This document shows positions 9,430 to 20,309 of a stretch of DNA of 64,000 nt, piece by piece. Source of the stretch: Lysobacter dokdonensis DS-58 (GTDB lineage Bacteria; Pseudomonadota; Gammaproteobacteria; Xanthomonadales; Xanthomonadaceae); NCBI RefSeq assembly GCF_000770795.1, contig NZ_JRKJ01000006.1, positions 1 through 64,000 on the forward strand, in the 5' to 3' direction. Below the pieces are notes generated by a model. It did no database searches. It had not been told where the DNA came from and was given only the letters and a program-made list of their open reading frames with translations. Every line of letters begins with the position of its first letter. Positions within the stretch are counted from its first letter, which is position 1. Position numbers and translations under genes: made by a program.

Positions 9430-10656
9430 TCACGCAAGGCGGGCGCCGCCTGCGTGGACGGTTTGGACAAGATCGCCGCCGAGCCAGTAGCACAGCTCCG
9501 ACGGATGGCGGATGTTCCAGGCGACGAAGTCCGCACGCAGGCCGACGCGCAACACGCCGCGATCCTGCAAGCCCAGCGCGCGCGCGCCGTTGACCGTCGC
9601 GCCCCGCAGCGCTTCTTCGGGCGTGAGCCGGAAATGCGTGCAGGCCAGTTGCATCGCCTGGCGCAGCGACAACAACGGCGACGTGCCCGGATTGCAATCG
9701 GTCGCCACCGCCATGGGCACGCCGTGTTCGCGGAACGCCGCGAGCGGTGGCAGCTTGGTGTCGCGCAAGACGTGGTACGCGCCGGGCAACAGCACCGCGA
9801 CGGTGCCTTTGGCGGCCATCGCGCGCACGCCGGCGTCGCTCGTATGTTCGACGTGGTCGGCCGACAGGCCGCCGAATTCCGCCGCGAGGCCCGCGCCGCC
9901 GAGATCGCTCAACTGGTCGGCGTGCAACTTGACCGGCAGGCCGAGCGCGCGCGCGGCTTCGAACACGCGCCGCGTCTGTGCCGGCGTGAAGCCGATGCCT
10001 TCGCAGAATGCATCGACTGCGTCGACCAGGCCTTCGCCATGCAGGCGCGGCAGCCACGCGCACAACGCCGCGACGTAGCCGTCGGCGTCGTCCTTGAACT
10101 CCGGCGGCAACGCATGCGCGGCGAGGTAGGTCGTGCGCACCGTGACGCCGAGGGTGTCGCCGATCGCGCGTGCCACGCGCAACATGCGGCGCTCGCTGTC
10201 GAAATCGAGGCCGTAGCCCGACTTGATCTCCATCGTCGCCACGCCATCGCGCAGCAACGCTTGCGCACGCGGCAGCGATTGCGCGAGCAACGCCGCTTCG
10301 TCGGCGTCGCGCACCGCGCGCACAGTGGAGAGGATCCCGCCGCCCGCGCGTGCGATGGCCTCGTACGTCGCGCCCTGCAGCCGCATCTCGAACTCGCGTG
10401 CGCGATCGCCCGCGAACACCAGGTGCGTATGCGCATCGACCAACGCAGGCGTCACCCAGCCACGCGTTTCGATGACGTCATTCGCGAGAGAAGCGGGCGA
10501 ACCCGGCAATTCCGAGCGTGGCCCGACGAAGGCGAGCACACCGTCCTTCCATGCCAGCGCGCCATCGGCGATCTCGCCATAACCCGACGGCGCCGCCATC
10601 GTCGCGAGCGACGCGCCGATCAGCAGGCCATCGAAGGGGCGGGAAGGGGCGGTCAT
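9430..10656 (-). CDS. hutI: Imidazolonepropionase HutI
   Basis: Third step of histidine degradation: hydrolyses 4-imidazolone-5-propionate to N-formimino-L-glutamate. The 408-residue amidohydrolase shows the metal motif [13 protein letters not shown], the substrate region GGGILSTV, and later conserved segments [20 protein letters not shown] and [10 protein letters not shown] chose the ATG giving [11 protein letters not shown]; an in-frame start 7 codons upstream at 10677 would nearly reach hutF. It is divergent from hutF with only 44 bases between the starts, so the two share a control region. Confidence 0.95.
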   Translation of the reverse strand: MTAPSRPFDGLLIGASLATMAAPSGYGEIADGALAWKDGVLAFVGPRSELPGSPASLANDVIETRGWVTPALVDAHTHLVFAGDRAREFEMRLQGATYEAIARAGGGILSTVRAVRDADEAALLAQSLPRAQALLRDGVATMEIKSGYGLDFDSERRMLRVARAIGDTLGVTVRTTYLAAHALPPEFKDDADGYVAALCAWLPRLHGEGLVDAVDAFCEGIGFTPAQTRRVFEAARALGLPVKLHADQLSDLGGAGLAAEFGGLSADHVEHTSDAGVRAMAAKGTVAVLLPGAYHVLRDTKLPPLAAFREHGVPMAVATDCNPGTSPLLSLRQAMQLACTHFRLTPEEALRGATVNGARALGLQDRGVLRVGLRADFVAWNIRHPSELCYWLGGDLVQTVHAGGARLA

Positions 10657-10700
10657 CCACGTGGATTGTAGGGTCACGGCCCCGGGGCGAGAATGCCGGG

Positions 10701-12044
10701 ATGGAGACCCTGCACGCGGAACGCCTCTGGACCCCCGGCGGCTGGCGGATCGACGCCGGCTTCACCCACGACGCGGGGCGCATCGTCGAATGCACCGGCG
10801 CGCAGCCCAGCGAAGGCGCGGCCTGGGTGGTGCCGGGCATCGCGAACCTGCATTCGCATGCCTTCCAGCGTGCGATGGCGGGCCTGGCCGAGCGCCAGAC
10901 GCATCCGCAGGATTCGTTCTGGACCTGGCGCGAGACGATGTACCGCTTCGCCGCGCGCTTCGATCCGGATACGCTGCAGGCCGTCGCCGCGCAGCTGTAT
11001 GCCGAAATGCTCGAAGCAGGCTACACGACCGTCTGCGAGTTCCATTACCTGCACCACTCGCCCGATGGCCGCCCCTACACCGACGCGTCCGCGATGTCGC
11101 ACGCGCTGATCGCCGCCGCGCGCGAGACCGGCATCCGGCTGACGTTGCTGCCCGTGATGTACATGACCGGCGGGTTCGACGGACGTCCGCTGACCGATCG
11201 GCAGAAGCGCTTCGGCCACGGCGTCGATGCGTACCTGCGCCTGTTCGACATGCTGCGCGGCGAAGAAAACGACACGCTGCGCGTCGGCGTCGCGCTGCAC
11301 AGCCTGCGCGCGGTGCCGCCCGACGCGATGCGCGCCGTGCTCGCGCAATTGCCCGCCGAGACGCCCGTGCACATCCACATCGCGGAGCAACTGCCCGAAG
11401 TCGTCGATTGCCAGGCGTTGCGCAACGCGCGACCGGTCGAGTGGTTGCTCGGCAACGCGAAGGTCGACCGCAACTGGACCCTCGTCCACGCCACGCACCT
11501 GGATGCCGCGGAAATCAGGGGCATCGCGAACAGCGGCGCGACGGTGGCGATCTGCCCGACCACCGAAGCCAACCTCGGCGACGGCCTCTTCCCTTTGCGC
11601 GCCTTCCTCGAAGCGGGCGGCTCGTGGGGCATCGGCTCGGACTCGCACGTGTCGGTCTCCCCGGTCGAAGAATTGCGTTGGCTCGAATACGGCCAGCGCC
11701 TGGTCACGCACCACCGCAACGTGTCCGTCGGCACCGCGACGACCAGCGCCGGCGAATCGATGCTGCACGACACGATGGCGAGCGCCGATCCATCGACCGG
11801 GCAAGCCATCGGCTGCTTCTACGAGGGCGCCTGCGCCGATTGGCTGGTCCTCGACCGCGACGCCCCGCAGTTCATCGGCGCGACGACGGACGACGCAATC
11901 GACCGCTGGCTGTTCGCCGGCAACGCACCGCATATCCGCGAGGTGCACGTCGCGGGCAAGCAGACCGTGCACGAAGGCCGCCATCGCGACCGCGAAGCGA
12001 TCTTCACGCGGTTCAAGGCGGCGATGCATACGCTGCTTGCGTGA
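10701..12044 (+). CDS. hutF: Formimidoylglutamate deiminase HutF
   Basis: Converts N-formimino-L-glutamate to N-formyl-L-glutamate plus ammonia, the branch of histidine degradation used by pseudomonads and xanthomonads. The 447-residue amidohydrolase has the zinc motif [12 protein letters not shown], then [14 protein letters not shown] and IGSDSHVS in the expected order. The start is the ATG giving [10 protein letters not shown]. Its TGA overlaps the GTG start of the following App1-like gene. An N-formylglutamate amidohydrolase (hutG) is required to finish the pathway and is not in this window. Confidence 0.94.
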   Translation: METLHAERLWTPGGWRIDAGFTHDAGRIVECTGAQPSEGAAWVVPGIANLHSHAFQRAMAGLAERQTHPQDSFWTWRETMYRFAARFDPDTLQAVAAQLYAEMLEAGYTTVCEFHYLHHSPDGRPYTDASAMSHALIAAARETGIRLTLLPVMYMTGGFDGRPLTDRQKRFGHGVDAYLRLFDMLRGEENDTLRVGVALHSLRAVPPDAMRAVLAQLPAETPVHIHIAEQLPEVVDCQALRNARPVEWLLGNAKVDRNWTLVHATHLDAAEIRGIANSGATVAICPTTEANLGDGLFPLRAFLEAGGSWGIGSDSHVSVSPVEELRWLEYGQRLVTHHRNVSVGTATTSAGESMLHDTMASADPSTGQAIGCFYEGACADWLVLDRDAPQFIGATTDDAIDRWLFAGNAPHIREVHVAGKQTVHEGRHRDREAIFTRFKAAMHTLLA

Positions 12045-13234
12045 CGCACGGCGACGGAAAATCGAAGCAGGGATTTCGCACCCGCTCGCGACGCGTGTTC
12101 GAGAACTCGATCATCCGCGGCGACGATTGGGTCGACGCCGCGTTCGATCGGCTCAACACGCGATTCAAGCGCAATCGTCCGCGGCACATCGCCGCATATC
12201 GCGGGTTCGCGGATGCGCAGGGCGTCGAGCTCCTCGGCCGCGTGCTCGCGCAGAAGCCGCTCGGCGGCCCGGGCGAGCACGACGATTGGTGGGACAACCT
12301 GCTCAACACCTATCGCCGGTTCGATACGGACGAGGTGCCGCGCGTGCCGCTGGCCGCCACGTTCCGTGGCATGCGCCAGGAGACGGTGACGGATCACGAG
12401 GGGTATTACGCCGCGAGCTTCGTGCCGACCGCGCCCGCCACCGACACCCTGTGGGCGCAAGCGCGCATCGCGTTGCAGGACGACACGCTCGACACCGTGC
12501 AACCGGTGTTGCAAGTCCTGCCGAACGCCGGCTTCGGCATCATTTCCGACATCGACGACACGATCCTGCAAAGCAGCATCACCGACTGGAAGATCGCTGC
12601 GCAGCTGACCTTCCTCGGCAACGCGCGCACGCGCAAGCCGCTGCTCGGTGTCGCGAAGTTGTACGCCGCGCTGCAGTCGGGCACGAACCCGTTGTTCTAC
12701 GTGTCGAGCTCGCCCTGGAATCTCTACGACCTGCTCGATGACTTCCTCGAGCTCAACGCGATTCCGCCAGGCCCGATCTTCCTGCGCGACATCGGCACCG
12801 ATACGGGCAAGTTCATCAAGACGCCGGGCCACGGGCACAAGCTCGAACGCGCGCGCACGCTGATCGCGCGCAACCCGCAATTGCGATGGATCCTGCTGGG
12901 CGACTCGGGGCAGGCGGACGCCGAGTTGTACTCGGAAGCCGCGCAGGAATTCGGCGAGCGGATCGCCGCGATCTACATCCGTGATGTCGACCCCGAGACC
13001 GACAGTCCGCTCGACATCGGCGTGGATGCCTACATCGAGAAGGTCGCCGGTACGAAGGTGCCGATGCTGCGTGCGAAGGACAGCGTCGCCATCGCGGAGC
13101 ACGCCGCGTCGATCGGCCTGCTCGACCCCGCCGCGATTCCTGCGATCGTCGCCGAAGTCCGCAAGGACGCGGCGCGCCCGACGCCGACGGAGGCCGCGGT
13201 GGAGGAGACGGTGGAGCAAGCCAAGCCGAAGTAG
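12041..13234 (+). CDS. App1-like phosphatase-domain protein (DUF2183)
   Basis: A 397-residue protein with the App1 catalytic domain, related to yeast Actin patch protein 1, a Mg-dependent phosphatidate phosphatase of the HAD type. The motif FGIISDIDDTIL places the catalytic Asp pair at 170 and 172; YVSSSPWNLYDLL and WILLGDSGQAD are the other HAD-like motifs. The C-terminal 30 residues are a low-complexity Thr/Glu/Pro tail. A GTG start overlapping the hutF stop (GTGA) is the only good start and implies translational coupling. A phosphatase acting on phospholipid is likely from the family; the link with histidine use is only positional. Confidence 0.85.
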   Translation: MTHGDGKSKQGFRTRSRRVFENSIIRGDDWVDAAFDRLNTRFKRNRPRHIAAYRGFADAQGVELLGRVLAQKPLGGPGEHDDWWDNLLNTYRRFDTDEVPRVPLAATFRGMRQETVTDHEGYYAASFVPTAPATDTLWAQARIALQDDTLDTVQPVLQVLPNAGFGIISDIDDTILQSSITDWKIAAQLTFLGNARTRKPLLGVAKLYAALQSGTNPLFYVSSSPWNLYDLLDDFLELNAIPPGPIFLRDIGTDTGKFIKTPGHGHKLERARTLIARNPQLRWILLGDSGQADAELYSEAAQEFGERIAAIYIRDVDPETDSPLDIGVDAYIEKVAGTKVPMLRAKDSVAIAEHAASIGLLDPAAIPAIVAEVRKDAARPTPTEAAVEETVEQAKPK

Positions 13235-13297
13235 GCGCGTCCGTTCTTGTCGCTGCGGTGCGTTCCACCCGGAGTCGCTCGTGCGCGGAGAAGTGCG

Positions 13298-13954
13298 ATG
13301 GTCACGCTCACATCCCGTCGTCGGTTGCTCGGTCAGCTCGGCGGTATCGGCAGCCTTGCGTTCGTGATGCCACGCAGCGCCTTCGCCGCACTCGCGGCGA
13401 CGCCTGCGCAGACGGCGGGGCCCTTCCGGCCGTTGCGTCCGTTGGAGAGCGATTCGGATCTCACGTTGGTGAAGGGCGCCAAGGGGCAGGCGAGCGGACA
13501 GATCATCCAGGTCGCCGGCCGCGTGCTGGACGTCGACGGCAAGCCCATCCGTGGCGCCACGGTCGAAGTCTGGCAAGCCAACTCGCACGGGCGTTACGAC
13601 CATCCACGCGACATCAATCCCGCGCCGCTCGATCCCAATTTCCAGGGCTACGCGCGCCTGCGCACCGATGACGAAGGCCGTTATCGCTTCAAGACCGTCA
13701 AACCCGGCGCGTATCCGATCAACCCGGTGAACCCGGGCGCCGTGCGACCACCGCACATCCATTTCGACGTCGCCCGCGCGAAGACGCACCTGGTCACGCA
13801 GATGTATTTCCCGGGCGAAGCGCTCAATGCCGGCGACATCATCTTCGGCGCACTCGGCCCGAGCGGCGCCGTCGCGATCGCTACAAAACTGCCGTCGACC
13901 GACGACATGGCGTCGACCGAGCTGTTGTTCGGGTGGGACATCGTGCTGGCGTAG
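13298..13954 (+). CDS. Tat-exported intradiol ring-cleavage dioxygenase-like protein
   Basis: A 218-residue protein of the protocatechuate 3,4-dioxygenase / intradiol family. A twin-arginine signal (SRRRLLGQLGGIG) precedes the beta-sandwich. Family landmarks are GATVEVWQANSHGRYDHP, a central Arg/Tyr-rich stretch and RPPHIHFDV, which supplies the two His ligands of the Fe(III) site; the Tyr ligands would be among GRYDHP and later Tyr residues. It is short compared with cytosolic catechol dioxygenases, as usual for exported members whose substrates are unknown. Its stop lies 5 bases from that of the convergent amidohydrolase. Confidence 0.85.
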   Translation: MVTLTSRRRLLGQLGGIGSLAFVMPRSAFAALAATPAQTAGPFRPLRPLESDSDLTLVKGAKGQASGQIIQVAGRVLDVDGKPIRGATVEVWQANSHGRYDHPRDINPAPLDPNFQGYARLRTDDEGRYRFKTVKPGAYPINPVNPGAVRPPHIHFDVARAKTHLVTQMYFPGEALNAGDIIFGALGPSGAVAIATKLPSTDDMASTELLFGWDIVLA

Positions 13955-13959
13955 CGCAG

Positions 13960-15423
13960 CTAAGCGCCCCAGCGTTTGAGATTCATGAACTCCCGCCGCG
14001 TCTTCGGCCCATACGTGACGAACCGCGGGTCGGGCGCGTTGCGATAGTTCTCCCGCTCGCGGGCGACGGCATCCTTCGCCAAGTGCTTCGACAGCACGTC
14101 TTCGTGCACGGGATACAGCTTGAGCGCATTGCGGCCGAAGATCTTCGCGCGCATCGCCGGAGTGATCTCGGCGTAGCCGTGCTTGTCGCGGAACTCGGGC
14201 GAGATCTGGAACGTGCGGAAGGCCTGGATCTGGTCCTGCGGGCTGCCGTACCAGATGGAGTCGGTGCCCCACAGGATGTTGTCTTCGCCCACGTGCGCGA
14301 TGAGCTTGCCGAGGGCGTGCGCGGCCATGTCGGGGTCGCGCATGAGGAAGCGCCACGTCGAGCCGAGTTCGGCGTACACGTTGCCGCCCTTGCCGATGCC
14401 GTTCTCCCGCAGGCTGGTGATCAGCGCATCGATGCCGTCGGTGCGTTTCGGGTCGTATGCGCCTTCGCCTTGCCCGGTCACGAATCCGGAGTGGTAGATC
14501 AGGAAATTGACGTCCGGATAGCGTTTCGCGACGCGGCCGATGTCGACGCACGTGCTGTGTTCGTAGGAGTGCGGACCGAAGGGCAGGCCCTTGTGGATCG
14601 CGATGTTACGCACGCCCAGGCGCCGCGCTTCTTCGATCATGCGCAAGCCGGGGGCGTCGTCCATGAAGAAGCCGCGGCCGTCGGGGCCCCACTGCGTGTA
14701 CGTTTTCCACGCGGCGATCCTGAAATTCTTCGCGAGGCGTTCCATGTCCTCGACATCGCCCGGCTGATTCGGATTCACGCGGCCGTGCAGGTACAACCGG
14801 TGCGTGCCTTCCATCTTTTCGACGAGCGCCGCGGTCGCGGTCGCTTCCTCGATCGTCAGCGGCTCGCCCTCGCGCGTGGAGGGCACGAAGCTCAGGACGG
14901 TGAGGTCGGTATCGGAGTCCAGGAAGATGTCCTTGATGAATTCGTCGCGGCCCACGCAGCGCAGGTAGGCCAGGCCCGCTTCGTCGGCGGCCGAGCAGCC
15001 TTCGGTGCTGACGAACGACAACGGGCGCGCCTCCGGCGGCAGGTCGCGCGTCCACTTGCCCGTCGGATTCACGAAGTGGCCTTGCACGTCGAAGATGAAC
15101 TCGTTGCCCGCGAGTGCGCTTTCCGCCGCGGCCGGTTCCATCGCCGCTTCGGGCGGCACGTTGTACGAGGCGCCGCGCTTGCAGCCGGCGAGGAACGCGG
15201 TGTTCATGGCGAGCAGCGTGGAAGCCGCGCCGCACATCGAGACGAGGAAATCGCGACGCGCGATACCCAGGCGCCGCGCATTCGTCGTGGCGTTGGCGAA
15301 TGCGAGGTTGCGGGCGTGGTGGTGGATCGGGTCGAGCGGGACCGGTTCGAACTCGCCGTTGCTGGTGCTGTCGAGCTTGATCGGCAGGCGCAGGCCGTCG
15401 GGGTCGTTGCGATAGCGGGGCAT
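13960..15423 (-). CDS. Tat-exported amidohydrolase family 2 protein, possible lipoprotein
   Basis: A 487-residue TIM-barrel metal-dependent hydrolase of the Amidohydrolase_2 type. An unusual 55-residue leader precedes a twin-arginine segment, ARRDFLVSMCGAAS (Arg56-Arg57), and a lipobox-like LAGC at Cys81, so Tat export with lipidation is plausible. The first metal motif is FDVQGHF rather than the usual DxHxH; later ligands may be IHKGLPFG, LIYHSGF and the Asp of LWGTDSIWYG. The ATG at 15423 has a GGAGGTCC ribosome-binding sequence just upstream. Substrate unknown. Convergent with the dioxygenase gene. Confidence 0.85.
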   Translation of the reverse strand: MPRYRNDPDGLRLPIKLDSTSNGEFEPVPLDPIHHHARNLAFANATTNARRLGIARRDFLVSMCGAASTLLAMNTAFLAGCKRGASYNVPPEAAMEPAAAESALAGNEFIFDVQGHFVNPTGKWTRDLPPEARPLSFVSTEGCSAADEAGLAYLRCVGRDEFIKDIFLDSDTDLTVLSFVPSTREGEPLTIEEATATAALVEKMEGTHRLYLHGRVNPNQPGDVEDMERLAKNFRIAAWKTYTQWGPDGRGFFMDDAPGLRMIEEARRLGVRNIAIHKGLPFGPHSYEHSTCVDIGRVAKRYPDVNFLIYHSGFVTGQGEGAYDPKRTDGIDALITSLRENGIGKGGNVYAELGSTWRFLMRDPDMAAHALGKLIAHVGEDNILWGTDSIWYGSPQDQIQAFRTFQISPEFRDKHGYAEITPAMRAKIFGRNALKLYPVHEDVLSKHLAKDAVARERENYRNAPDPRFVTYGPKTRREFMNLKRWGA

Positions 15424-15600
15424 GGTGGACCTCCGGCACGCGAGTCGTTGGGCGACGCTAGGGCAGGGTGGGAATCCGGCCATGTGCCGTTGGGCATGAA
15501 GCGACGAGCGGTCGCAGACGAGGCCTCGGTGTGAGGCGGAAAGGTCTCTTCGCCAACCCGGTCGGGAAATGGTTTCGCTGACGGCAGGTAGCCTGCGGCC

Positions 15601-16617
15601 ATGCGCTTGTTGCTGCTGCTGTGGATGTTGGTCGCGATGCCGGCGGAGGCGGCGGTGGCGCGCGTCGATGCATTGCTTGCGGCGGAGGCCGGATTGCTGG
15701 AATCGAAGGTCGCTTTGGATGCGCTGGTCGACGCTACTGTCGATGGCGAACGCGTGTCGCATGACGTGGAGGCGTGGTCGCGTGTCGTGCTCGCGCATGT
15801 GCGGGCCGAAGGTTCGGTTCGCGCGCGCGTCGACGGCCTGCTGCGCGTGTTGTACGTCGCCGGTGCCTGGAACGGTGGCCGTGCCTTCGCCTATGACTTC
15901 GATGATCCATTCGCGCGCGCGCCGAGCAATCGCCTGCTGTCGACGTACCTGGAAACGCGTCGCGGCAATTGCGTGACGATGCCGGTGCTGTTCGCGATCC
16001 TCGGGCAACGCCTGGGCTTGACGCTCGCGCTGGCGAAGGCGCCGCAGCATTTGTTGGTCAAGGTGCGGGACGACGACGGCACTTGGTTCAACGTCGAGGC
16101 CACGGGCGGGGGCCTGAAGGCAGATGCCAGCTACGTGCGCGACACGGGGATTTCAGCGCAGGCACTCGCCAACGCAACGTACCTGCGGCCGCTGACGCCC
16201 ACGCAAACGATCGCGACATTGGCCGGGGATGTCGTGGGCGCGTTGGAACGGCGCGGCGAGCTCGATGCGGCGCTGGCGCTGGGCGAACGCTTGCACGCAG
16301 TCGATCCGCGCGACGTCGACGCGATGCTGCGCGTCGCGTCCCTGCACGCGAGGATCCTGGATCGCGACTTCCACGCGCGCTGGCCAAACCCCATTGACGT
16401 GCCTCCGGAGCGACACGCCGAGTATCGGATGCGCAGCGCGGCGAACGCCGAGTTGTTCGCCCGGGCCGAACAACTCGGTTGGCGTGAGCCGACGCCCGAG
16501 GCTGCGGCGGCTTACCTGCGTGCGATCGACAGCGCTCGGGCCGCTGTCACGCGCGGCGCGCCTTCCACGCGCGACGCATCCGGCGCAGCGCCGCCCACGC
16601 CCCCCACAGGAGGATGA
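15601..16617 (+). CDS. Exported transglutaminase-like (SirB1-type) protein
   Basis: A 338-residue protein with a signal peptide (MRLLLLLWMLVAMPAEA) and a SirB1/transglutaminase-like cysteine-protease-fold core. The candidate nucleophile is in TRRGNCVTMPVLFAILGQ and a matching His in APQHLLVKV. A helical TPR-like segment follows (GELDAALALGERLHAVDPRD). SirB1-like proteins are otherwise cytoplasmic, so export is a difference. The last 71 bases overlap, tail to tail, the end of the DUF4349 gene on the other strand, and the C-terminal Pro/Thr-rich tail is encoded in that overlap. Confidence 0.75.
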   Translation: MRLLLLLWMLVAMPAEAAVARVDALLAAEAGLLESKVALDALVDATVDGERVSHDVEAWSRVVLAHVRAEGSVRARVDGLLRVLYVAGAWNGGRAFAYDFDDPFARAPSNRLLSTYLETRRGNCVTMPVLFAILGQRLGLTLALAKAPQHLLVKVRDDDGTWFNVEATGGGLKADASYVRDTGISAQALANATYLRPLTPTQTIATLAGDVVGALERRGELDAALALGERLHAVDPRDVDAMLRVASLHARILDRDFHARWPNPIDVPPERHAEYRMRSAANAELFARAEQLGWREPTPEAAAAYLRAIDSARAAVTRGAPSTRDASGAAPPTPPTGG

Positions 16618-17377
16618 CGACCGGAATCGCCCCCGCCACGAATCGGATCAGCCACGCGACCACATCGGCCATGATCGCGCCCGAATCCCGAAAGGCGTTG
16701 CCGATCGCCGAACCGCCCTTTTCGGCGGCCGTGGTCGAGAAATCGATCGTCAATCGATTGGTGTCGATGCGCCGGCGCTGCTGCGCCTGTTCCTGCTTCG
16801 CAATGTCGAGGGACGCTTCCACTTCCGCGAGGCGCTCCGACAACTTCAGCATGTCGCCGAGCTTCACGTCCGGCTTGTCCTGGAACGCGATCAACCGCGC
16901 GTGTTCCTTCTCCAGGCGCGAGCGGATCAATGCGTTGGCGCTGACGCGCTCGGCCAGATCTTCGGCATGCGTGGAACGCGAACGGATTTCGCCGCCCTGC
17001 GACGCGCTGCCGATGAGCTTGTCGATACCGTCTGGCGCGACCCGCACGGTGATGGACGCCGAAGGCGTGTCGCCACCGGATTGCCGCACGTCGAGTACCG
17101 CGCAGTCGCCGACGGTCTGTGCGAAGCACGCCTGCTGCACCGTGGTCACGCGCGCCGGAATGTCCCGGGCCGCCATGCGGATCTCGACCTCGTGCTCGTA
17201 CGCCAGCGATGTGCCCCGCGGCGCCCGCATCTGCATCGGGGGCGAGTACTTCAGGAAATTCGCCGAGGGCAGCTCGACCCTCGCTGCCTCCAGGGCGGTA
17301 TCCGTGCGGTCCCGCTTGCATCCGACCAGCGCAACGACGACGAACAACGACCACCCGATCCCCCTGCCCATGCGCAT
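16547..17377 (-). CDS. DUF4349 domain lipoprotein
   Basis: A 276-residue lipoprotein with lipobox LVGC near residue 17. The DUF4349 region follows, with a long coiled coil in the middle (roughly residues 150-200, rich in Glu/Leu/Arg such as LSERLAEVEASLDIAKQEQ), and a C-terminal transmembrane segment (VAGAIPVVILLWGAWAAL) ending in a basic tail. The family has no assigned biochemical role. The start ATG at 17377 has a GGAGAG ribosome-binding sequence; upstream in-frame codons are not credible. The 3' end overlaps the SirB1-like gene by 71 bases. Confidence 0.85.
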   Translation of the reverse strand: MRMGRGIGWSLFVVVALVGCKRDRTDTALEAARVELPSANFLKYSPPMQMRAPRGTSLAYEHEVEIRMAARDIPARVTTVQQACFAQTVGDCAVLDVRQSGGDTPSASITVRVAPDGIDKLIGSASQGGEIRSRSTHAEDLAERVSANALIRSRLEKEHARLIAFQDKPDVKLGDMLKLSERLAEVEASLDIAKQEQAQQRRRIDTNRLTIDFSTTAAEKGGSAIGNAFRDSGAIMADVVAWLIRFVAGAIPVVILLWGAWAALRRMRRAWKARRA

Positions 17378-17453
17378 GTCGCTCTCCTCCGGTCCGTGAC
17401 GGTGATGGAACCGGAGACGGGCGAGGGCGGGCAGTGGGGTTACACGTGTCGGG

Positions 17454-17915
17454 TCAGCCCCCGGTCGTGGTGACGATCCGGATCTGCCCTTCCAGCGTCC
17501 GGTGCACCGGGCATTTGTCGGCGATCTGCAGCATGCGCGCACGCGCCTTGTCGTCGAGCGTGCCCTCGATCCAGATCGTGCGCGCCAGGCAGTCGACCTT
17601 CGCGCCCGCGTCGCTCTCGCAGTTCTCGCAGTCGACCTCGTGCACCTTGTCGTGGCGGACGTGCACGCGGATGTCGGTGACCGCCAGGCCCTTGAGCTTC
17701 GCGTAGGCGTGCAACGTCATCGCCGTGCACGAGGCCAATGCGCCGGAGAGCAGCCCGTAGGGCGAGGGGCCGGCGTCGGTGCCGCCGACGGAGACGGGCT
17801 CGTCGGCGATCATCGGGTGCCCGGCGATGTCGAGCGCCGTGCGGAAGCCGGTGTTGTCCGAATGGGCCAGCGCCGCGCCTTCGGCGAGCGTGGCGGGGAT
17901 TGCGACGTCAGTCAT
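17454..17915 (-). CDS. OsmC/Ohr-family peroxide-reducing protein
   Basis: A 153-residue OsmC-family protein, cytoplasmic hydroperoxide reductases that use two cysteines. The peroxidatic Cys is in LASCTAMTLHAYAKLKG and the second in KCPVHRTLEG. Between them lies a Cys-rich insertion, VDCENCESDAGAKVDC, which is typical of one OsmC subfamily and could bind a metal. I chose the ATG giving MTDVAIPATL, with GGAGAA upstream; an in-frame start 8 codons earlier would overlap hutU's end. It follows hutU by 24 bases on the same strand. Confidence 0.9.
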   Translation of the reverse strand: MTDVAIPATLAEGAALAHSDNTGFRTALDIAGHPMIADEPVSVGGTDAGPSPYGLLSGALASCTAMTLHAYAKLKGLAVTDIRVHVRHDKVHEVDCENCESDAGAKVDCLARTIWIEGTLDDKARARMLQIADKCPVHRTLEGQIRIVTTTGG

Positions 17916-17939
17916 GCACCGTTCTCCTTGCGACGACAC

Positions 17940-19604
<1,665 letters not shown>

Positions 19605-19643
19605 CGAAAGCAACTCCGGCGCGTGGGGACCCGCGATTATCCC

Positions 19644-20180
19644 TCACCCCGCCGGGCAGGTCTTCCGCCCCGCACGGAAAGCGGCGACGTCGGCCTCCGT
19701 CGCGGATTTGGCGCCCACGCCACCGTCGAGCAGCACGCGCCACGTGCCGTCCTTGTCGCGGTGCCAGGTGGAAAAGAACGTGGTGAGCGCGTAACGGTTC
19801 GGGGCCTTGGGATCGGGGAGCTCGATCAGCGCTGGGCCGGTCGAGTACGCGATGTCGGGCTCGCCCCCGATGGCGACTGCCTTGGGGTACCACGTCAAGC
19901 GCAACTGCGAGCCATCGATGATCCCGGCCCATTCCTTCGCGATCGCCGCACGGCCGCGCACCGGAACGGGGAGGTTCGCGCTGAAAACCGCACCTTCGGC
20001 GACGAAATCACCGAACGCCTTCGCATCGTGCGCGGCGACGCTGTCGGAAAACGCGAGCTCGCGCGCCCACACCGCGCATTCGTCCTTGCCCAGCGCAGGG
20101 CGGGGCGCGGGCTTCGCGGGTTCCTGCGCGAAGGCGGGCGCGGCGAGGACGAGGGCTGCAACGGCAAGACGAATGCGCAT
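19644..20180 (-). CDS. Exported DUF4440 / SnoaL-like protein
   Basis: A 178-residue protein with a Sec signal peptide (MRIRLAVAALVLAAPAFA) and an NTF2-like cone fold. The pattern is AHDAKAFGDFVAEGAVFSAN followed by VRGRAAIAKEWAGI, the usual DUF4440 layout with a C-terminal TTFFSTWHRDKDGTWRVLLD strand pair. Proteins of this family are often called ketosteroid-isomerase-like, but no substrate can be read from the sequence. An ATG four codons upstream (20192) is an alternative start. It lies 39 bases upstream of hutU on the same strand and may be co-transcribed with it. Confidence 0.82.
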   Translation of the reverse strand: MRIRLAVAALVLAAPAFAQEPAKPAPRPALGKDECAVWARELAFSDSVAAHDAKAFGDFVAEGAVFSANLPVPVRGRAAIAKEWAGIIDGSQLRLTWYPKAVAIGGEPDIAYSTGPALIELPDPKAPNRYALTTFFSTWHRDKDGTWRVLLDGGVGAKSATEADVAAFRAGRKTCPAG

Positions 20181-20309
20181 GACCGACTCCATGGTGGGGC
20201 GAACCCGTGACGCTGCACCATGCGCCGCGTCCCGGCCAAGAGCCAGTAGACGAAAGTCACGAGGCGCCTGCGTCACGGGCGCGCCTTGCCGCGCCCGTAT
20301 CATGGCGGC

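Noticed and set aside
10661-12040. A long frame leading into the App1-like gene
   Set aside because: It overlaps hutF in another frame and is Arg/Ala-rich without any domain. The GTG at 12041 is the start with family sequence.
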